A stretch of 8,999 nucleotides of DNA from JAZGDL01 sp036477795 (GTDB lineage: Bacteria > Planctomycetota > Phycisphaerae > UBA1845), in assembly GCA_036477795.1 (NCBI GenBank), contig JAZGDL010000468.1, positions 1-8,999 on the forward strand. Reading direction: 5' to 3'. Below are positions 5,652 through 8,999 of this stretch, piece by piece (within the stretch, counting starts at the first letter, position 1; every line of letters begins with the position of its first letter). A program made the position numbers and the translations under genes. The notes under the pieces were generated by a model. That model made no database searches, was not told the origin of the DNA, and saw nothing but the letters and a program-made list of their open reading frames with translations.

Positions 5652-6065
5652 ATGCTGCGGGTTGATCGATCACTGATTGAGATAATCGAAGGCGCTGCAG
5701 CGGCGTGCTGGCCTGAGGAGTGCTGTGGATTGTTGATCGGGCGCGTGGAGGGGGACGTCCATGTTGTTGAGCGGGTGCAGGCGGCGGCGAACGTTTCGGC
5801 CGATGACCGGCGACGGCGCTATGAGATTGATCCGCAGACGGCGTTTGAAGCTCTGCGGAGGAGCCGGGCCGGCGGGGCCCGAGTGGTGGGCTTCTATCAT
5901 TCGCACACCGATGGGTCCCTGGAACCGTCGGCCCATGATGTGGAGACGGCCTGGCCGCTGAAGTCCTATCTGATTGTCGCTGTGGCAGAGGGTGAGGTGC
6001 TTGGCGTGGGATCCTGGCGGCTGAGTCTGGACGGGAAAAGCATGCTGCCCGAGCGGATCGATTGA
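5652..6065 (+). CDS. JAMM/MPN+ metallopeptidase, M67 family (Mec+-like)
   Basis: The 137-aa product is a stand-alone JAMM domain zinc isopeptidase. It has the conserved Glu in PEECCGLLIG (about residues 19-28) and the metal-binding HxHx7SxxD motif in GFYHSHTDGSLEPSAHD, all intact. Short bacterial members remove residues from the C terminus of ubiquitin-like sulfur carriers such as CysO (the Mec+ enzyme of the mycobacterial cysteine pathway), or act in related sulfur-transfer routes. ATG 5652 is preferred because family homology starts at MLRVDRSLI. A TTG at 5628 and a GTG at 5649 are in frame. The ribosome site is weak (GGGGTGGG, about 14 nt upstream). cysK follows on the same strand 188 bp later, which supports a sulfur role by context. 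No carrier gene is visible in the gap. Confidence 0.87.
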   Translation: MLRVDRSLIEIIEGAAAACWPEECCGLLIGRVEGDVHVVERVQAAANVSADDRRRRYEIDPQTAFEALRRSRAGGARVVGFYHSHTDGSLEPSAHDVETAWPLKSYLIVAVAEGEVLGVGSWRLSLDGKSMLPERID

Positions 6066-6103
6066 CATGTGTCGGATGAGGCCGTTAGCCTAGTGCTGCG
6101 TTT

Positions 6104-6110
6104 TATAAAT
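6104..6110 (+). promoter_or_regulatory. Possible -10 element upstream of cysK
   Basis: TATAAAT lies in the only AT-rich stretch between the JAMM gene and cysK. No good -35 is at the right distance. If used, it would give a leader of about 135 nt containing both alternative hairpins. Confidence 0.3.
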
Positions 6111-6126
6111 AGTGCGACCATATGCT

Positions 6127-6174
6127 GTGCCGAGAATCCTTTCTCGGCACTCGAGAGGACCGAGAAGGGATTTT
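6127..6174 (+). promoter_or_regulatory. Overlapping alternative hairpins: candidate terminator or attenuator before cysK
   Basis: Hairpin P1: GTGCCGAGAA (6127-6136) pairs perfectly with TTCTCGGCAC (6141-6150) around loop TCCT. Hairpin P2: AATCCTTTCTCGG (6135-6147) pairs with CCGAGAAGGGATT (6160-6172), 13 pairs with one U-G wobble, and a short TTTT run (6171-6174) overlaps its base. P1 and P2 share 6135-6147 and cannot coexist. The layout fits either a plain terminator after the JAMM gene or an attenuator controlling cysK. No known riboswitch class is recognised. Confidence 0.5.
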
Positions 6175-6211
6175 AATAAGGGTCCAGCGATCTGACGCCG
6201 TTGGCTTAGTT

Positions 6212-6221
6212 AGGTTAACCT
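6212..6221. promoter_or_regulatory. 10-bp palindrome in the cysK leader
   Basis: AGGTTAACCT is a perfect palindrome 32 bp before ATG 6254. It may be an operator, but a 10-bp palindrome can arise by chance and no second copy was seen. Confidence 0.2.
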
Positions 6222-6253
6222 GTGCGAATCGTATGACATGATGGAGGACTGAT

Positions 6254-7198
6254 ATGGGCCGTCTTTTTGACAATATCGTTGAAACCGTTGGCAGAACGCC
6301 ACTGGTCAGGATCAACAGAATCATTGACGCGCCGGCCACGGTGTACGCAAAGCTGGAGTTTTTCAATCCGTTATCCAGCGTGAAGGACCGGATCGGCATG
6401 TCGATGATCGAGGCGGCGGAGCGAGACGGCAAGATCACCAAAGACACCGTGATCATCGAGCCGACGTCGGGCAACACGGGGATTTCCCTGGCGTTCGTGT
6501 GCGCTGCCAAGGGATACAAGCTGACACTGACCATGCCGGAGAGCATGTCGACGGAGCGCCGAGCGCTGCTCAAGGCTATGGGGGCTGATCTGGTGCTGAC
6601 TCCGGCGGGTGAGGGCATGCCGGGGGCGATACGGGCTGCTGAGAAATTGGCCTCGGAGACGCCGGGTTCGTTCATTCCGCAGCAGTTCAATAATCCGGCT
6701 AATCCGGAGGTGCATCGCAAGACCACGGCCGTGGAGATTTGGGAGGATACGGACGGCAAAGCGGACATCCTGGTGTCGGGCATCGGGACGGGCGGCACCA
6801 TCACCGGTGTGGGGCAGGTGATCAAGAAGAAGAAACCGTCGTTCAAGTGTTACGCAGTGGAGCCGGTGGATTCTCCGGTCATCACGCAGACGCGTGAGAG
6901 CCAACCGATTAAGCCGGGGCCTCACAAGATTCAGGGTATCGGCGCGGGTTTTGTGCCTGAAGTGCTGGATATGAGTATGATCGATGAGGTCATTCGGGTA
7001 ACGAATGACGATTCGTTCCACTGGGCCCGCCGGGCCACCAAGGAAGAGGGGCTGCTTTGCGGGATTTCGTCGGGCGCCGCGCTGTTTGCGGCCAATCAGG
7101 TGGCGTTGAGGCCCGAGAACAAAGGCAAGTTCATTGTGGTGGTGCTTCCCAGCAGCGGAGAGCGCTACTTGTCGACCCAGCTCTTCCAGCGGGGTTGA
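6254..7198 (+). CDS. cysK: Cysteine synthase A (O-acetylserine sulfhydrylase)
   Basis: The 314-aa PLP enzyme makes L-cysteine from O-acetylserine and sulfide in the cytosol. The PLP lysine is K44 in PLSSVKDRIG. The substrate loop PTSGNTG is at 70-76 and the phosphate-binding GIGTGGTITG at 176-185. The CysK-type segment KIQGIGAGFVP is at 225-235, and PSSGERYLS at 299-307 is near the C terminus. Length is normal and nothing is missing. GGAGG lies 6 nt before the ATG, a strong site. The GPHKIQGIGAGF segment favours CysK over CysM. It follows the JAMM gene on the same strand and is preceded by a leader with mutually exclusive hairpins, so separate or attenuated expression is possible. Use of a carrier-bound sulfur donor cannot be judged from the sequence. 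Confidence 0.96.
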   Translation: MGRLFDNIVETVGRTPLVRINRIIDAPATVYAKLEFFNPLSSVKDRIGMSMIEAAERDGKITKDTVIIEPTSGNTGISLAFVCAAKGYKLTLTMPESMSTERRALLKAMGADLVLTPAGEGMPGAIRAAEKLASETPGSFIPQQFNNPANPEVHRKTTAVEIWEDTDGKADILVSGIGTGGTITGVGQVIKKKKPSFKCYAVEPVDSPVITQTRESQPIKPGPHKIQGIGAGFVPEVLDMSMIDEVIRVTNDDSFHWARRATKEEGLLCGISSGAALFAANQVALRPENKGKFIVVVLPSSGERYLSTQLFQRG

Positions 7199-7248
7199 CG
7201 AATGGTCCGCGTCTAGCGGGCCCTGCCAACCAACTCATGTGAGAGCGC

Positions 7249-7254
7249 TACAAT
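7249..7254 (+). promoter_or_regulatory. Possible -10 element upstream of the phosphoesterase gene
   Basis: TACAAT in the context GCGCTACAATGG. The same GCTACAAT octamer occurs on the minus strand upstream of the 86-aa gene (5096-5089). No good -35 is present at either place, so both are weak calls. Confidence 0.25.
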
Positions 7255-7299
7255 GGTCAGCAACCATTGATGAAGAGCGTTAAGCTGTGGTTCGACGGA

Positions 7300-7321
7300 C
7301 CCACGGATTGCAATCCGTGGG
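7300..7321. repeat. 22-bp perfect palindrome, copy 2
   Basis: The half-site CCCACGGATTG is followed directly by its reverse complement, then CTTGG. It is the partner of 5537-5558, with the central CG replaced by GC. It is located about 100 bp after cysK and 130 bp before the phosphoesterase gene. It could limit read-through but has no T-tract. Confidence 0.9.
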
Positions 7322-7449
7322 CTTGGGGTGGAGACCCACGACCTATAACAGCGCTGTGATGCTCAGGTGGCGTGTTCAGATTGTATGGTGAAGGTACGCG
7401 CGGCGAGCGGGGCGCATGCGCGGTTGGCTGCAAATGGGGGAAAGAAGCG

Positions 7450-8274
7450 ATGGTGTTTGGCGAAGGGCTCGCGGTACGGACGTATGATGTACCGCTGCCG
7501 GGTCTGGACGATTGCGGCGGGGGGGTCCGCATCGCCCATGTCTCGGATTTTCACTTTCGGCGCTGGAACGATCTTCTGGACCAGGTCCGATGGCGACTCT
7601 TGCAGCCGGACTACGACCTGCTGGTGGTGACCGGTGACCTGTGCAGCATTCCCGCCAAGTGGCGCCACGCCGCGAACATGTGCCGGCGTTTGTTCGACGG
7701 GATCGCCCCGCCGCTGGGGACCTACGCGGTCATGGGGAACCATGATCGTCCCCGGCTGGCCAGACAGCCGGGACTGCCTTTTCGCTGGCTTGACAATGAA
7801 CACGTGTGTATCAAGGTGAAGGGCTTGTCGCTGTATCTGGCGGGCGTGGACCAGTCAGAGGGTAAGTTCGGCGATGCGGGGGCGGCCCTTAGCGGGGTTC
7901 CCGCGGACGGTCCGGTGGTGATGCTGGCCCACTATCCGTCAACCGTCTTTGATCTGGCGTCCGACCGGGTTGGATTGGTGTTATCGGGCCACACCCACGG
8001 CGGGCAGATCCGCTTGCCGGGCATCGGGTGCCTGTTCACCAATGACCGCATTCCCACGCGAATGTCTCGAGGTCTGCATCGCGTTGGCGGCACCCGCGTA
8101 CACGTGAGCGCCGGGATCGGGATGTCCGGTCCTATACACTGCCGATTCCGCTGTCCGCCGGAGATCACCTTTCTGACGTTGACGACCATCGATTCGAACG
8201 TCGGTGAGTCGACAGCGCGTGTGCCCAGCGGCCATAAGCGTAGTCGAGCACGCGAGTTGGTACTGGAGGTTTGA
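7450..8274 (+). CDS. Calcineurin-like metallophosphoesterase (YaeI/YkuE-type)
   Basis: The 274-aa binuclear-metal phosphoesterase carries the full set of family motifs: SDFHF (D33, H35), TGDL (D63), GNHD (N97, H98), AHYPS (H161) and SGHTHGGQIRLP (H181, H183). The C-terminal GPIHCRFRCPPEITFLTL block is typical of the YaeI/YkuE branch, which acts on phosphodiesters, in some members lipid-linked. Most relatives have an N-terminal membrane segment or Tat signal; none is visible here, so it may be cytosolic. An upstream GTG (7372) would add 26 residues unlike the family. ATG 7450 is chosen because GGGGGAAAG lies about 10 nt upstream. The C-terminal 20 or so residues after LTLTTID are basic and unconserved. 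The substrate is unknown. The next gene's -35 overlaps its stop codon. Confidence 0.9.
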   Translation: MVFGEGLAVRTYDVPLPGLDDCGGGVRIAHVSDFHFRRWNDLLDQVRWRLLQPDYDLLVVTGDLCSIPAKWRHAANMCRRLFDGIAPPLGTYAVMGNHDRPRLARQPGLPFRWLDNEHVCIKVKGLSLYLAGVDQSEGKFGDAGAALSGVPADGPVVMLAHYPSTVFDLASDRVGLVLSGHTHGGQIRLPGIGCLFTNDRIPTRMSRGLHRVGGTRVHVSAGIGMSGPIHCRFRCPPEITFLTLTTIDSNVGESTARVPSGHKRSRARELVLEV

Positions 8275-8300
8275 CCACGGCGCAGCCAGGCTCGTATACT
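8271..8300 (+). promoter_or_regulatory. Putative sigma70-like promoter of the kinase gene
   Basis: TTGACC (8271-8276) and TATACT (8295-8300) are separated by 18 nt, close to consensus at both boxes. The -35 overlaps the TGA of the phosphoesterase gene. The predicted leader, about 120 nt, contains the heptamer hairpin at 8323-8413. Confidence 0.6.
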
Positions 8301-8322
8301 CAGGTGGTAAGCGTTTAGCCAT

Positions 8323-8413
8323 CAGCAGTCAGCTTTCAGCTTTCAGCAGTCAGCAGTCAGCGGTCAGCGATCTGGCTGATTGCTGACTGCTGACCGCTGA
8401 TCGCTGACCGCTT
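8323..8413. repeat. Inverted heptamer arrays (CAGCAGT family) forming a long hairpin
   Basis: Forward 7-mers run 8323-8371: CAGCAGT, CAGCTTT twice, CAGCAGT twice, CAGCGGT, CAGCGAT. After a short gap, inverted 7-mers run 8379-8413: ATTGCTG, ACTGCTG, ACCGCTG, ATCGCTG, ACCGCTT. AGCGGTCAGCGATC (8359-8372) pairs perfectly with 8399-8412, and the internal units can pair in several registers. It lies 14 bp before the kinase ATG, inside its predicted leader. No T-tract follows. Confidence 0.92.
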
Positions 8414-8427
8414 AAGTGGGTCACCCT

Positions 8428-8999
8428 ATGAGCCTGCTTCTTCCAGATTACCGCATTGTGCGTGAAGTCGGTCGTGGTGCCAACAGCCGGCTCTATTGCG
8501 TCGAGCACATTCACACCGGAGAGCTGCGCACGGCCAAGCACGTCGAGCTGAATGATGCGGACGAGAAAAAGTTCGTGGAACAGCTTCGGGCTGAGCAGAT
8601 GACCGGTCAGACGCTGGACCATCCGGTGCTGCGGAAGGTGTACGACCTGCTCTACATCCGCAAGCGTCTCCGCGTGCAGGCGGCGGTGCTGCTGATGGAG
8701 TACGTGGAGGGGATCGACATGGGCAGCAGCCAGTTCCGCTGGAATCTTCCGCAGTTGTTGGATTATTTTCGGATAGCGGCGGACGGGTTGCACGCCATGC
8801 ATCATCTGGGCTACGTGCACGCCGACCTGAAACCGGGCAACTTGATCGTGACACCGGATGATCAGATCAAGCTGATCGACTACGGCCAGAGCTCGGCCAT
8901 GCTGCATGCCAAGGAACGTATTCAGGGCACGCCGGACTACATGGCCCCGGAACAGGCCAAGCGATCGGTGCTCGATCAGCGGACGGATGTGTTCGGCCT
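8428..8999 (+). CDS. Serine/threonine protein kinase, N-terminal part (cut by window end)
   Basis: The first 190 residues of a Hanks-type kinase run off the window. Visible in order: P-loop GRGANS (15-20), the ATP lysine K37 in RTAKHVE, the hinge LLMEYVEG (88-95), the catalytic loop HADLKPGN (131-138, with D133, K135 and N138), the metal site DYG (151-153, in place of DFG), and GTPDYMAPEQ (167-176). The catalytic residues are intact, so it should be active. HAD instead of HRD makes it a non-RD kinase, which usually does not need activation-loop phosphorylation. No signal peptide precedes the domain. An in-frame TAA at 8413-8415 means the start cannot lie further upstream than the ATG used. 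The ribosome site is weak. The C-terminal sensor or membrane part, usual in such kinases, is outside the window. Confidence 0.93.
   Translation, partial: MSLLLPDYRIVREVGRGANSRLYCVEHIHTGELRTAKHVELNDADEKKFVEQLRAEQMTGQTLDHPVLRKVYDLLYIRKRLRVQAAVLLMEYVEGIDMGSSQFRWNLPQLLDYFRIAADGLHAMHHLGYVHADLKPGNLIVTPDDQIKLIDYGQSSAMLHAKERIQGTPDYMAPEQAKRSVLDQRTDVFG

Noticed and set aside
6103..6846. A 247-aa minus-strand frame opposite the start of cysK
   Set aside because: It is a shadow of cysK, whose motifs are complete on the plus strand.
8350..8907. Minus-strand frames opposite the kinase
   Set aside because: The plus strand encodes all kinase motifs in order. The minus-strand frames have no domain and begin or end in the heptamer arrays.

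Overview
The window most likely comes from a Planctomycetota bacterium, probably Phycisphaerae or a near relative. This is inferred from three things: a very large secreted cysteine-rich protein built of GACC-type repeats and ending in an IPTL-CTERM-like sorting tail, a short coiled-coil protein of a type I associate with planctomycetes, and intergenic spaces packed with short dispersed repeats. No rRNA, tRNA or CRISPR array was seen.

Layout: (1) 1-910 is a small mobile module. It has a REP-associated tyrosine transposase (RAYT, minus strand, 143-625), a 14-bp tandem array on its 3' side, and three GTAG-headed REP-type hairpins on its 5' side. (2) 911-4240 (minus) encodes a 1109-aa exported repeat protein. 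It contains two copies of a roughly 300-aa super-module, each with three GACC repeats, a Cys-rich domain and a Kazal domain, and it ends in the sorting tail. (3) 4241-4729 is a repeat-filled spacer with heptamer arrays in opposite orientations and an octamer array. (4) 4730-4990 (minus) encodes an 86-aa coiled-coil protein preceded by a long inverted repeat. (5) 5066-5651 has no convincing gene but carries a 22-bp perfect palindrome and a half copy of the long inverted repeat. (6) 5652-7198 (plus) holds a JAMM/M67 metallopeptidase gene followed by cysK, separated by a leader with two mutually exclusive hairpins. (7) 7450-8274 (plus) encodes a calcineurin-like metallophosphoesterase. (8) 8428-8999 (plus) is the start of a serine/threonine protein kinase gene cut by the window edge. 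It is preceded by a good sigma70-like promoter and a heptamer-repeat hairpin.

How the genes may work together: the JAMM peptidase and CysK recall the sulfur-carrier route to cysteine, in which a JAMM peptidase processes a ubiquitin-like carrier and a cysteine synthase uses it. No carrier gene lies between them here. The exported repeat protein is probably anchored or sorted at the envelope by an exosortase-type system encoded elsewhere. The RAYT and adjacent REP hairpins form a plausible enzyme-substrate pair. The most unusual aspect of the window is that nearly every intergenic space holds a different family of short palindromic or tandem repeats.
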